DNA of 64,000 nt from Candidatus Delongbacteria bacterium (lineage in GTDB: Bacteria; CAIWAD01): NCBI GenBank assembly GCA_041675285.1, contig JBAYTZ010000016.1, positions 1-64,000 of the forward strand, given 5' to 3'. Shown one piece after another: positions 40,241 through 49,287 of the stretch (position 1 is its first letter; each line of letters opens with the position of its first letter). Under the pieces are notes generated by a model, which searched no databases, was not told the DNA's origin, and was given only the letters and a program-made list of their open reading frames with translations. A program made the translations under genes and the position numbers.

Positions 40241-43081
40241 ATGAAGTTGGAATGGCTGCGCGGCCTGGGCGTCGCGGGAGTTTGCTGCCTGGCCGGGTTC
40301 GCCCACGCCGGGACCGTGAGTCCGGGTCTGGGGCGGCTCTTGGCCACCCAGGCGGCCGACGCCGAGTTGCGCGTGCTGCTGGCCCTGGATTCCCGGGCCG
40401 ACGTCGCCTCCCTCGACCAGCGCCTGCATGCGGAGCGCGCCGGTCTGGCCCGCCGGCATCGCGAGGTGCTGGAGCTGCTGCAGTCCACCGCCCGCACCAG
40501 CCAGGGCCCCGTCCTGGCCGCCCTTGGGGAGCTGCACGAGGCCGGCAAGGTGGAAGGCTACACGCCGCACTGGCTGATCAATGCCGTCGTGGTGCGGACC
40601 ACCGCCGCCGTCGTGCCCGAACTGGCCCAGCTGCCCGGCGTGGAGCGCGTGGAGGCCGACCTGGTGCCCGAGCTGATCCAGCCGGCGGGCGCCGGTTCCG
40701 GCGAGCGCACGGAGCGCGAGATCGGGATCACGCCGGGCCTGCAGGCCATCCAGGCCGACCGCGTCTGGTACGAGCTGGGCATCCGCGGCGAAGGCGCCAT
40801 TGTGGCCAACATGGACACGGGCGTGCGGCGCACCCACGAGGCCTTGGTGGACCGCTGGCGCGGCAACTTCGCCCCCGCCTCCGAGTGCTGGTGGGACGCC
40901 TGGGGCAACACCACCATGCCGTCGGACAACAACGGGCACGGCAGCCACGTGATGGGGACCATTACGGGCCTGGCCCCCAACGACAGCATCGGCGTCTGTC
41001 CCGGCGCGCATTGGATCGCCACCAACGTGATTGACAGCGGCGTCGGCACCGCCTTCGACAACGCCGTGCTCGCCGGCCTGGAGTGGCTGGCCGATCCCGA
41101 CGGCGACCCCACCACCGTGGACGAGGTGCCGGACGTGGTCCAGCACAGCTGGGGCATCAACGAGGGCTTCGGCTACCTGGATTGCGACAGCCGCTGGTGG
41201 GAGGCCATCGACCACTGCGAGGCCGCCGGCGTGGCCAACACCTGGTCCGCGGGCAACGAAGGCCCCAGCGGCACCAGCCTGCGCAGCCCGGGCGACCGCG
41301 CCACCACGGCCACCAACTGCTTCAGCGTGGGCAGTGTCGCCTACACGGCGCCCTACGCCATCAGCTCCTTCTCCAGCCGCGGACCCTCGGGCTGCGGCGG
41401 CACTTTCAGCATCAAGCCCGAAGTGGTGGCGCCCGGTTCCAACATCTACTCCGTGAACGCCTCGGGCGACACGGGCTACACCACCATGGACGGCACCTCC
41501 ATGGCCGGTCCGCACGTGGCGGGCGTGGTGGGTCTGATGCGCAGCGCCAACCCGGATCTGGACGTGGTCACCATCAAGACCATTTTGATGGAGACGGCCC
41601 TGCCCCTGGGCACGGCGGGCGAGGACAACACCTACGGCTGGGGACTGGTGAATGCCTACGAGGCCGTGCTGCAGTCCATGACGGGCTACGGCACCGTCAG
41701 CGGAACCGTGAGCGGGGCCGGCGGCCAGCCGCTGGCCGGCGTGCTGGTGCAGGACAGCGCCGGCGATCGCCACGACACCAGCGACGAGCTGGGCCAGTTC
41801 TCCATCATGTTCCCCGCCGGCGAGGTGACCCTCGAGGCCGCCTTCTTCGGCTACCAGACGGGCCAGCAGACCCTGACGGTGGAATCCGGCGTGGTCCACA
41901 CGCTGGACTTTCAGCTCCAGCTGGTGCCCAGCGCCGAGGTCTACGGCGTGGTGCTGGACGGCTTCGGCCAGCCCCTGGCGGGCGCCCAGGTCTCCATCAG
42001 CGGCCCCGACATGCCGGCTTTCCCCGTGCAGACCACTTCCGCCGGCGGCGCCTTCTCCTTCACGCTGCCTCTGGGCCAGCAGGTGCTGGTGAGTTGCGCG
42101 GGCAGCGCCGATCCCGTCAGCCGCCCCCTGGGACCGGACGCCCACGGCTACCGGGCCTTCGACCTGGCCGACGGCAACACGGATTGGGCTGAGGTGAGCG
42201 TGGCCGCCGGCGGCAACCAGCTGACTCTGCAGGGCCGGAACCGCGCCGAGTACGACTGGTCGCTTATCGATCCCGAAGCCGGCGGACCGGGCAGCGCGCT
42301 GCCCTTCGACGCGGGCGAGCAGTCCTTCGTGCTGGACCTGCCCTTCCCCTTCCAGTACTACGGCCAGAGCTTCACCCAGTGCACGGTGTGCTCCAACGGC
42401 TGGGTCGCCCTGGGCGCGACCACGGCCACGGACCGCCAGAACGGCTCCATCCCCAGCGCCGGCGGCCCCGCCGCCATGCTGGCTCCGGCCTGGGAGGACT
42501 ACAGCCCGCACCTCGAGGAAAGCGGCACGATCTCGCACTGGTACGACGTCCAGGGCGGGCGCTTCGTGGTCGAGTACCACCACATCCGCCAGGCCAGCCC
42601 CGCCTCGGCCTTCGAGAGCTTCCAGGTGATCCTGCTGGATCCCGAGCGCCACCCCACCCTGAGCGGCGACGGCGCCATTCTCTTCCAATACGGCGAGGTG
42701 ACGAACATCGCCAGCTGCACTGTGGGCATCGAGAGCCCGGACGAGACCACCGGGCTGCTGTACTACATGGCCACGGGCTCCAACGGTGTCTACGGCGCCG
42801 GCTGCCAGCCCATCGCGCAGGGACTGGCCGTGCTTTTCACCACGGGCCTGGTTCCCCAGGCTGGACTGGATCCCGTCCACGACCTGGTCATCGACATGCT
42901 GCCCACCCTGCAGGCGCGCTTGAGCTGGTCGCCGGCGCAGGGCGCGCTGGGCTACCGCGTGGAGCGCGCCACCCAGATGGGCCAGTGGGAGACTCTGGCC
43001 GTCACGACGGGCACCAGCTGGGTGGACGGCGCGGCCTACGGCACGCGGCTCTACCGGGTGGTCACCCTCGGCCAGGACTGA
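40241..43081 (+). CDS. Secreted S8 subtilisin-like protease with carboxypeptidase-regulatory-like domains
   Basis: A 946-aa secreted protease. Signal peptide (LGVAGVCCLAGFAHA), then an inhibitor-I9-like propeptide (~40-150). The subtilase domain has Asp192 (VANMDTGVRRTHE), His233 (NNGHGSHVMGTITG) and Ser420 (GTSMAGPHVAGVVGLMRSAN). Two carboxypeptidase-regulatory-like/SdrD-B beta modules follow (GTVSGAGGQPLAGVLVQDSA; GVVLDGFGQPLAGAQVSISG), then a beta-rich segment around 680-870, and a C-terminal FN3-like domain ending LYRVVTLGQD. AAGGAGGAG precedes ATG 40241. The last domain matches those ending the proteins at 2081 and 43158 and may be an anchoring or sorting module. Confidence 0.93.
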   Translation: MKLEWLRGLGVAGVCCLAGFAHAGTVSPGLGRLLATQAADAELRVLLALDSRADVASLDQRLHAERAGLARRHREVLELLQSTARTSQGPVLAALGELHEAGKVEGYTPHWLINAVVVRTTAAVVPELAQLPGVERVEADLVPELIQPAGAGSGERTEREIGITPGLQAIQADRVWYELGIRGEGAIVANMDTGVRRTHEALVDRWRGNFAPASECWWDAWGNTTMPSDNNGHGSHVMGTITGLAPNDSIGVCPGAHWIATNVIDSGVGTAFDNAVLAGLEWLADPDGDPTTVDEVPDVVQHSWGINEGFGYLDCDSRWWEAIDHCEAAGVANTWSAGNEGPSGTSLRSPGDRATTATNCFSVGSVAYTAPYAISSFSSRGPSGCGGTFSIKPEVVAPGSNIYSVNASGDTGYTTMDGTSMAGPHVAGVVGLMRSANPDLDVVTIKTILMETALPLGTAGEDNTYGWGLVNAYEAVLQSMTGYGTVSGTVSGAGGQPLAGVLVQDSAGDRHDTSDELGQFSIMFPAGEVTLEAAFFGYQTGQQTLTVESGVVHTLDFQLQLVPSAEVYGVVLDGFGQPLAGAQVSISGPDMPAFPVQTTSAGGAFSFTLPLGQQVLVSCAGSADPVSRPLGPDAHGYRAFDLADGNTDWAEVSVAAGGNQLTLQGRNRAEYDWSLIDPEAGGPGSALPFDAGEQSFVLDLPFPFQYYGQSFTQCTVCSNGWVALGATTATDRQNGSIPSAGGPAAMLAPAWEDYSPHLEESGTISHWYDVQGGRFVVEYHHIRQASPASAFESFQVILLDPERHPTLSGDGAILFQYGEVTNIASCTVGIESPDETTGLLYYMATGSNGVYGAGCQPIAQGLAVLFTTGLVPQAGLDPVHDLVIDMLPTLQARLSWSPAQGALGYRVERATQMGQWETLAVTTGTSWVDGAAYGTRLYRVVTLGQD

Positions 43082-43104
43082 GTCGGTTTCACCATCGAAC
43101 AAGC

Positions 43105-43134
43105 AGAGGGCACGCCGCGGCGTGCCCTCTTTTC
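43105..43134. terminator. Intrinsic terminator between convergent genes
   Basis: A perfect 10-bp stem AGAGGGCACG / CGTGCCCTCT with a 6-nt loop, followed by TTTC, 23 bp after the subtilase stop and 27 bp before the stop of the convergent beta-helix gene. Confidence 0.9.
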
Positions 43135-43157
43135 ATGTTGATGGATTGCGGGAGGGC

Positions 43158-44840
43158 TCAGCGCGCCGGCGCCAGGGCCCGGACCCGGTAGAAGGACTTG
43201 GGCCGGAGCAGCGCATTGGCATCGATGAACTCAAGCTCCGGGCCCTCGTGGAGGATCTCCACCCCGCCGTCCGGGAAGTCCGCCTGCAGCGCGCGCTCCA
43301 GCCGGTAGGCCGTGGCGCCGGGCACGGCGTTCCAGCTCAGGTGCATGTCCGCGCCCAGCTCCACCACCTGCAGCACCGGCGCTCCCAGTCCGGCGCGGCG
43401 CAGCCAGACCACCAGCGTGTCACAGGCGCCGGGGCCCTGGGGCGGCGTCGCACGCAGCAGCAGGGACAGCAGGCTGTCGCCCGCAGCGGGCGGGGTCCAG
43501 ACCAGGCTGTCGCCGGCCGCGCTGACGCTGCCCGGGCCTTCCAGCTGATAGACGGTGCCCGGCACATGGCGGAAGTGCTCCGCCGGCCGCAGCCCCAGCA
43601 CGGCCCCCGCGGCCAGGGCGTGGAAGCCCAGATCCGGCGAGAGCAGCGGGGCCAGCAGCGAATCGGTGCGGATGGGATCCGTCTGCACGGCCCCGAAGGC
43701 ACCGTCGCCGTCGTCGTGGATGTGCAATTCGATGGCGGCGGGGTCCGTGCTTCCCCACCAGTTGCCCCGGGCCTGCAGCGTGCTCGTGGTGTTGTTGTAG
43801 AAGTCCCAGACGTTGCCGCCGTTGCCGTTGTCGTGGAGGCGGTTGTCCCCGGGCTCCGCGCTGCCGCCGAAGTCCGGCGCGCAGGCGGAGGTGATGGTCA
43901 CGCCCCAGTCGTTGTCCTCCAGGCAGCAGCCGCGGAAGACCGGCGTGGCGCTGGTGTTGACGTTCACGCCGCTGCCGCCCTGGATGGGATTCGTGTAGCG
44001 GCTGGAGTGGATCCAGCAGCGCTCCAGCCGGCCCTGGGCGCCGGCGCCCTGGATCACCACGCCGCTGCGGAAGCCCGTGATCTCGCAGTCCCGCACCAGC
44101 GGCGCGCCGGACATCCAGAGGGAGAAGCCGCTGGCCGGGTTGGCCGGGCCGCGCCCCTCCAGCAGGCAGGACGTGAAGCGCGGGCTGTTGGTGCCCTGGA
44201 TGCCGATGCTCACCGCGTTGCGCGGGCTGGCGGCTTCCACGTTGTTGCCGCGGATTACGCAGTGCTCCAGCACGGGGCTGCTGCCCCCGGTGATCTCCAC
44301 CCCGTAGCGCGAATTGTTCTCGATCAGGCAGTGGCGCAGGACGGGGTTGCCCGCCAGGAAGCAGGACAGCCCGCTGCTGTAGTTGCCGGAGAACTCGCAG
44401 TACTCGAACACGGGCGAGCTGCCCAGGCAGTTGAGTCCGTCGTCGCCGCCGCGCACCGTGACACAGCGCAGCCGGCTGGCGGGGTCCGCTTCGTCCAGGA
44501 TCAGGCCGGACCAGCTGTTGGGCTGGCCGCTCAGGGCCTCCAGCCGGATGGGCTCCCAGGGCGTGCCCAGGGCCGTGCAGAGACCCTGGACGCGCAGCTC
44601 CACGCTGGCGGCCACGGTCCAGTGCGTGCCCGCCGGCAGGCGCAGCTCGTCGCCCGTGCTGATCAGCAACGCCTGCTGCTGTGTGTAGTCGGGCCAGCTG
44701 CCCACCAGCGCGCCGCCCGAGGCCGCCACCAGCGCGGCGGGATCATAGACCTGGCCCATTCCCGGACTGGTCCAGGCCAGGGCCGGGCCCACACCCAGCA
44801 GGGCGGTCAGCAGCTGAAGTGAGAATCGTGTCATGGTCAT
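43158..44840 (-). CDS. Secreted right-handed parallel beta-helix protein
   Basis: A 560-aa secreted protein. After a signal peptide (LQLLTALLGVGPALA) come beta-helix coils of ~22 residues (FEYCEFSGNYSSGLSCFLAG; NPVLRHCLIENNSRYGVEIT; GSSPVLEHCVIRGNNVEAAS), typical of pectin-lyase-fold/DUF1565-type proteins. A linker with HIHDDGDG precedes a C-terminal FN3-like domain (LHLSWNAVPGATAYRLERAL...YRVRALAPAR). No pectinolytic catalytic site is evident. ATG 44840 has GGGAG upstream. Last gene of a probable four-gene operon with the three paralogous secreted proteins upstream (30-bp gap). Confidence 0.85.
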   Translation of the reverse strand: MTMTRFSLQLLTALLGVGPALAWTSPGMGQVYDPAALVAASGGALVGSWPDYTQQQALLISTGDELRLPAGTHWTVAASVELRVQGLCTALGTPWEPIRLEALSGQPNSWSGLILDEADPASRLRCVTVRGGDDGLNCLGSSPVFEYCEFSGNYSSGLSCFLAGNPVLRHCLIENNSRYGVEITGGSSPVLEHCVIRGNNVEAASPRNAVSIGIQGTNSPRFTSCLLEGRGPANPASGFSLWMSGAPLVRDCEITGFRSGVVIQGAGAQGRLERCWIHSSRYTNPIQGGSGVNVNTSATPVFRGCCLEDNDWGVTITSACAPDFGGSAEPGDNRLHDNGNGGNVWDFYNNTTSTLQARGNWWGSTDPAAIELHIHDDGDGAFGAVQTDPIRTDSLLAPLLSPDLGFHALAAGAVLGLRPAEHFRHVPGTVYQLEGPGSVSAAGDSLVWTPPAAGDSLLSLLLRATPPQGPGACDTLVVWLRRAGLGAPVLQVVELGADMHLSWNAVPGATAYRLERALQADFPDGGVEILHEGPELEFIDANALLRPKSFYRVRALAPAR

Positions 44841-44870
44841 GGTGGACTCCCGCAAGAATTTGCCCCGGCC

Positions 44871-47057
44871 TCAGCGCACGAGGGCCAGTTTCAGGCTGTG
44901 GCTGGCGCCGGCCGTCTCCAGCCGTGCCAGGTAGAGGCCGCTGGGCAGCCCGGCGGCCTCGAAGTTCAGGCGTCGGATCCCCGCCGGCTGCGGGCCATCC
45001 AGCAGCACGGCCACCTCGCGCCCCAGCAGATCGAACACGGCCAGCCGCGCCGGCCCGGCCTGTTCCAGGTTGAATTCCAATTGTGTCACGGGATTGAAGG
45101 GATTGGGCCATGCGGCCAGGACCGTCGTGGCCGGACGTAGCGGTGCATCCACCTCTGCCAGCCCCTCGTCGCGGACCACCTGGAGACCGCGGCCGCTTTC
45201 GTGCAGGCAGACGAGATCCGCGCTGGCCGCCGCGCCGGAGAGTCGGACGCGCCCGATTTCCCGGCCCTCCAGCACCAGGCGCCCCGTGCGCACCAGGCCC
45301 GAGTCCTCCCGCAGGTCGAAGAGATCCAGGACGGCGATCCCGCCGGAAACTCCGCTGGACCATTTCAGGCCCAGCCGTTCGCGGCCGCCCTCCAGCTGGA
45401 AGTTCCTGCCTGCGCCCAGATTCAGGTTCTGCAGCAGCACGGGGGGGCCCGCCTCCGCCGGCGAGTAGACGTGGAGGTGCAGATTGGCCAGGTCGCCCTC
45501 GAGGACCGTGGTGACGAGATGGCCACCCACGAAGGCGAACTGGCTGCCCGGGTCCGTCAGCCAGTGGGCCGTGCCGAAGCCCGTCGCGCTGAGCTGGAGG
45601 AGCAGGATGGAGTTTTCGCCGGCGCCCACCGCCAGCCAGCCCTCCGCCGCGGCCAGCCGCGTGATGACGGGCAGCTCCAGCCGCTCGCGCACCTGCGGGG
45701 CGGCGGGTTGGGCCAGATCCAGCAGGACCAGCTCGCCCCCTTCCTGGTAGACGGCCAGCCCCGGCACCAGCACCAGCCGGCGCGGATTCACGGCCGGGAC
45801 CGTGGCCGCCACGACGGGCGCCGCCGGGTCGCCCAGGTCGATCACCGCCAGTCCGCCCGGCACGTCGGCCAGGGCCAGCGTACCGGCGGCCACCAGCTGG
45901 CTGCCGGCGGGCAGCTCCAGCCGCCCCTCCCGCCGCAGGCCGTCCTCCGTCACTTGCAGGACCTCCAGCCCGCGGCCGCGCAGCAGCAGCCGCTCCCCGG
46001 CCCAGGCCAGTTCCACGGGGGTGCCGGCGGCGGGCAGTTCGCGCAGCAGCTGCGGACCCCCGTCCGCCAGGCGGATCCAGCTGCAGCCGGCCGGCTGGGT
46101 CACCAGCGCCGTGTCGCCTGGAAACTCCAGCTCCGTGCCGCCGGGCAGCGCCAGCCGGCCCAGCTCCAGCACGGGGGGACTGGCCTGCAGGTCCACGTGA
46201 TACGCGTGCAAGGTGTCGGGGTCGCTCAGCAGCACGTCGGAGCCCCGCACGGCCAGGCGCATCTGGCTGCGGTGCCCGTGGGACTGGCTCCAGACGGTTT
46301 CCCAGCTCTCGGGCCGCCGCACCTGCAGGTCGAACTCGTCGTCGGTGATCACGGCGTCGGCCGTGGCGGCGATGTCGATCCCCAGCGGCGACAGGGGCCA
46401 GTTCGACCACCCCAGGAAGCCGCCCTCGTGCTGGTCGCCCTCCGGGCCGAAGCGGTGCCAGCGCGCGCCGCTGACGGCGTCCCACCAACCCGGACACCAA
46501 CTGAGGTAGTCCCCGATCAGCAGGTCGCCCAGGAAGGCCGCCCGCGTTCCCTGGAACTGGTCGCCCACGCCCCACAGGCCTTCCAGGCTCTGCACCGGGT
46601 GCAGCGGATCGCCGAGGTCCACAGGCTGGATCTGCAGCAGGCCGATGGGCAGCAGCCAGTCGCCCTGGCGCAGCAGCTGACTGACCTGGCAGGAGCCGGT
46701 CTCCAGCGTCCAGAGCGGCGTGCTCCAGTCGCCCTGGGGATCGCGGGCGCAGAGGAGATTGTCGCGGTCCAGGCTCAGCAGCAGGCCGTCCCAGTCCAGC
46801 AGGTCCACCAGCGGCGCGTCCAGCCGCAGGCTGTCCAGCAGGACGGGCGGGTCCGGGGTCAGGTCCCAGCGCTCCAGCACGAGGCCGCAGGCGCGGAAGA
46901 GCTGGCCGTCCCGCTGCGTGGCCGTCGTGACGGCGTCCAGGGGCCAGTCGCCGGCGGGAACCAGCGCGGCCGCCAGCGGCGTGGCGATCAGCAGGGAAAG
47001 CCAGTACCCGCAGGCTCCGCGCAGGCGGATCTGGAGAGGAGTGCGAATGGAACCCAC
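44871..47057 (-). CDS. Secreted propeller-like protein with FlgD-Ig C-terminal domain, paralogue 1
   Basis: A 728-aa exported protein. Signal (YWLSLLIATPLAAA), then an N-terminal block shared with the next two genes (LVPAGDWPLDAVTTATQRDG; LVDLLDWDGLLLSLDRDN). The middle has many LVIVD/propeller-type repeats (GLAVIDLGDPAAPVVAATVP, ELVLLDLAQPAAPQVRERLE). The C-terminal FlgD-Ig/type IX-like sorting domain reads WPNPFNPVTQLEFNLEQAGP ... VFDLLGREVAVLLDG ... GLYLARLETAG. GTG 47057 has CGGAGG upstream. Third gene in the operon order 51444 to 43158. Probably a surface-displayed binding protein; no enzyme motif seen. Confidence 0.82.
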   Translation of the reverse strand: MGSIRTPLQIRLRGACGYWLSLLIATPLAAALVPAGDWPLDAVTTATQRDGQLFRACGLVLERWDLTPDPPVLLDSLRLDAPLVDLLDWDGLLLSLDRDNLLCARDPQGDWSTPLWTLETGSCQVSQLLRQGDWLLPIGLLQIQPVDLGDPLHPVQSLEGLWGVGDQFQGTRAAFLGDLLIGDYLSWCPGWWDAVSGARWHRFGPEGDQHEGGFLGWSNWPLSPLGIDIAATADAVITDDEFDLQVRRPESWETVWSQSHGHRSQMRLAVRGSDVLLSDPDTLHAYHVDLQASPPVLELGRLALPGGTELEFPGDTALVTQPAGCSWIRLADGGPQLLRELPAAGTPVELAWAGERLLLRGRGLEVLQVTEDGLRREGRLELPAGSQLVAAGTLALADVPGGLAVIDLGDPAAPVVAATVPAVNPRRLVLVPGLAVYQEGGELVLLDLAQPAAPQVRERLELPVITRLAAAEGWLAVGAGENSILLLQLSATGFGTAHWLTDPGSQFAFVGGHLVTTVLEGDLANLHLHVYSPAEAGPPVLLQNLNLGAGRNFQLEGGRERLGLKWSSGVSGGIAVLDLFDLREDSGLVRTGRLVLEGREIGRVRLSGAAASADLVCLHESGRGLQVVRDEGLAEVDAPLRPATTVLAAWPNPFNPVTQLEFNLEQAGPARLAVFDLLGREVAVLLDGPQPAGIRRLNFEAAGLPSGLYLARLETAGASHSLKLALVR

Positions 47058-47087
47058 GAGGACCTCCGGGAGCTGTGTGCCCCCAGT

Positions 47088-49265
47088 CTACCTCAGGAGA
47101 GCCAATTTCACCACGGTGGAGTGCCCCGCCGCTTCCAGCCGGGCGAAGTAGACGCCGCTGGCCAGCGCCCCCGCATCCAAGGTGACGCTCCGCGCGCCGG
47201 CCGCGCAGTCCCCGTCCACTAGCACGGCCACCTCGCGCCCCAGCAGGTCGAACACGGCCAGCCGCACGGCCCCCGGCCGCTCCAGCGTGAAGGAGAGGCG
47301 CGTGACGGGGTTGAAGGGATTGGGCGCGGCGGAAAGGGTCAGGCTGGCAGGTCGGGTGGGCGACGCCGCCACGGACAGGATGCTGTCGTCCAAAAACAAC
47401 TCGATGCCCGAAGCTTCGAAGTGACGGACCAGCCAGCCACCATCCAGCAGCGCGTAGTCGGGGATGGGGTTGCCGGCGTCAATCTCCCAGTGAGCGGTTT
47501 GCACCAGGGGGCTTTCCTCGATCAGGTCAAAGAGGAAGAGCTCTGTGCCATACCCCCAGATCGGCGTGAAGTGCGCACCGATCAGCAAGCGATCTGGTCC
47601 TGCCCAGAGGCCGCGAAAGGTGTAATACTCTATGACGCGCTCAGTCTCCACCTGTGGCGCGAATGGATCCGCGAGAGTGTGCACCGTCAGATGAGTGTGC
47701 TCATAACCACCGCTGTACGCTCCCCACGCCGACACCAGCCGGTCCCCACAGAACGCGGTCCGCATGTTCCAGGAGAGGAATGGCAGGGACGCCCCCTCAT
47801 GAACATGCTCCAGGTCGCGGGCATCGATCAAGCGGATCGCCTCGAGGTACTCGGAGCAGGCGACGATGCCGCCACCGATGGCCAGGTCCGAGACTTCACC
47901 TACCGGCAGGCGCAGGCGTTCCTGTGGAAGGCCAGGATCCTCCAGCGAGAGGAGCACCAACTCACCTGCGGCCACATAGGCGGCGCGCAGGCCGTCCAGG
48001 CACATCCGTTCAAGACCGGGGGCCGGAATCGAGCAGAGGACAGTCGGGGCACTGGGGTTGGCCAGGTCGATCACCAGCAGACTGGAGTCCGCGCCCGCCA
48101 AGGCAAGGCTGCCGCTGACCGTTACACCAACGCCATCCGGTAGCGGGAGCGCGGCCACAGGCTCCAGGCGGGCGTCCGCCTGCCTGAACACGCGCAGCTC
48201 GCGCTGCCGCACCAGCAAGTGGTCGCCGCTGCGGCCGACACCGCGGATGGCACCCGATGCTGGAAGAGAGGAAGTCACGACCAGCTCACTGGGGTTGGCG
48301 AGATCGATCCAGTGGACGGTGTCGTTGGCGACGAACAAGGCCTGTCCATTCCCGATCCTCAATTGACGACAGCCCGCCACTTGGAGCGTGTCCAGCACCT
48401 GCATGTGGGGAGTGGTCTGGGCGGAGACATGCAGGGATAAGGTGCCCGACGGCCCGGAGGCCAGCACCAGTGGGCCGTCCGCCTGACTGGCCAGGGTGAT
48501 CTCCTCCGGCGGGTCCGGCATGGAAAGGGTCTGGTCCAGGGTCCAAGTGGCGGGATCCAGCACCTGCAGACCAAACCACGTGCTAATGAGCAGGTGGTGA
48601 TCCACGGCGACCAGCGGATTGTGCAAGTCCCAGGCAAACCCATCGATCCATCCCAACGACTGCGCGGGTTCCTGCGGAATCCCCTCGCCCAGCGCCAGCC
48701 AGCGCTGGTCCACCCACACATCCCAGCAAGCGCCACAGCAGTCGCTGTAGTCACCCACCAGGGTGTCGCCCACAAAGGCGGCACAGTAGCCCCCGAAGTT
48801 GTCTCCCCACCCACCCAGGGGATACTGGGCCACAACGGGCTGCTGCGGATCCTCGAGGTCCAGCAACGGCATCCATGGCGAGACCGGCAGGAGCCAGCGT
48901 CCATGCCGTAGCAGCTGCGTGGCGCAGTCAGAGCCTTGCCAGGTCCAAACAGGCGGATCCCAGCCGTTCTGCGGGCGGCGCATCTCCAGCAGGCCATCCG
49001 CCCTCAACACCAGCAGCAGGCCGTCCCAGTCCAGCAGATCCACAGGGGGCGACTCCAGCACCAGGCTGTCCAGCAGGACCGGCGGGTTCACGGCCACGTC
49101 CCAGCGCTCCAGCACGCGTCCGCAGTTGCGGAAGAGTTCGCCCTCCACCTGCAAGGCCGTGCGGGTGGCATCCACGGGCCAGTCGCCCAGCGGAACCAGT
49201 TCGGCGGCGGCGGGGAGGACCAGCTGCGTGACACATCCCAGGACCAACAGCTGTCGCGGAATCAT
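47088..49265 (-). CDS. Secreted propeller-like protein with FlgD-Ig C-terminal domain, paralogue 2
   Basis: A 725-aa homologue of the flanking two proteins. It shares the N-terminal block ELVPLGDWPVDATRTALQVE and the C-terminal domain APNPFNPVTRLSFTLERPGA ... GVYFARLEAAGHS, the latter almost identical to paralogue 3. The middle, with LLVIDLANPSAPTVLCSIPA repeats, is much more diverged. Its middle third (about 47400-48700) is visibly less GC-rich than the rest of the island. Cys-rich patch YSDCCGACWDVW near residue 175. GGAGAG precedes ATG 49265. It lies 22 bp from paralogue 3 and 30 bp from paralogue 1, clearly co-transcribed. Confidence 0.82.
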   Translation of the reverse strand: MIPRQLLVLGCVTQLVLPAAAELVPLGDWPVDATRTALQVEGELFRNCGRVLERWDVAVNPPVLLDSLVLESPPVDLLDWDGLLLVLRADGLLEMRRPQNGWDPPVWTWQGSDCATQLLRHGRWLLPVSPWMPLLDLEDPQQPVVAQYPLGGWGDNFGGYCAAFVGDTLVGDYSDCCGACWDVWVDQRWLALGEGIPQEPAQSLGWIDGFAWDLHNPLVAVDHHLLISTWFGLQVLDPATWTLDQTLSMPDPPEEITLASQADGPLVLASGPSGTLSLHVSAQTTPHMQVLDTLQVAGCRQLRIGNGQALFVANDTVHWIDLANPSELVVTSSLPASGAIRGVGRSGDHLLVRQRELRVFRQADARLEPVAALPLPDGVGVTVSGSLALAGADSSLLVIDLANPSAPTVLCSIPAPGLERMCLDGLRAAYVAAGELVLLSLEDPGLPQERLRLPVGEVSDLAIGGGIVACSEYLEAIRLIDARDLEHVHEGASLPFLSWNMRTAFCGDRLVSAWGAYSGGYEHTHLTVHTLADPFAPQVETERVIEYYTFRGLWAGPDRLLIGAHFTPIWGYGTELFLFDLIEESPLVQTAHWEIDAGNPIPDYALLDGGWLVRHFEASGIELFLDDSILSVAASPTRPASLTLSAAPNPFNPVTRLSFTLERPGAVRLAVFDLLGREVAVLVDGDCAAGARSVTLDAGALASGVYFARLEAAGHSTVVKLALLR

Positions 49266-49287
49266 GGAGCTCTCCTTGCGGCCCGCC

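Noticed and set aside
40184..43102. A 972-codon antisense frame under the subtilase
   Set aside because: Shadow frame, rich in Gly/His/Ala/Val, without recognisable motifs or a ribosome binding site.
43158..44840. Beta-helix protein as an active pectate lyase or polygalacturonase
   Set aside because: Only the fold repeats are visible; the conserved Asp/Lys/Arg catalytic patterns of those enzymes could not be seen.
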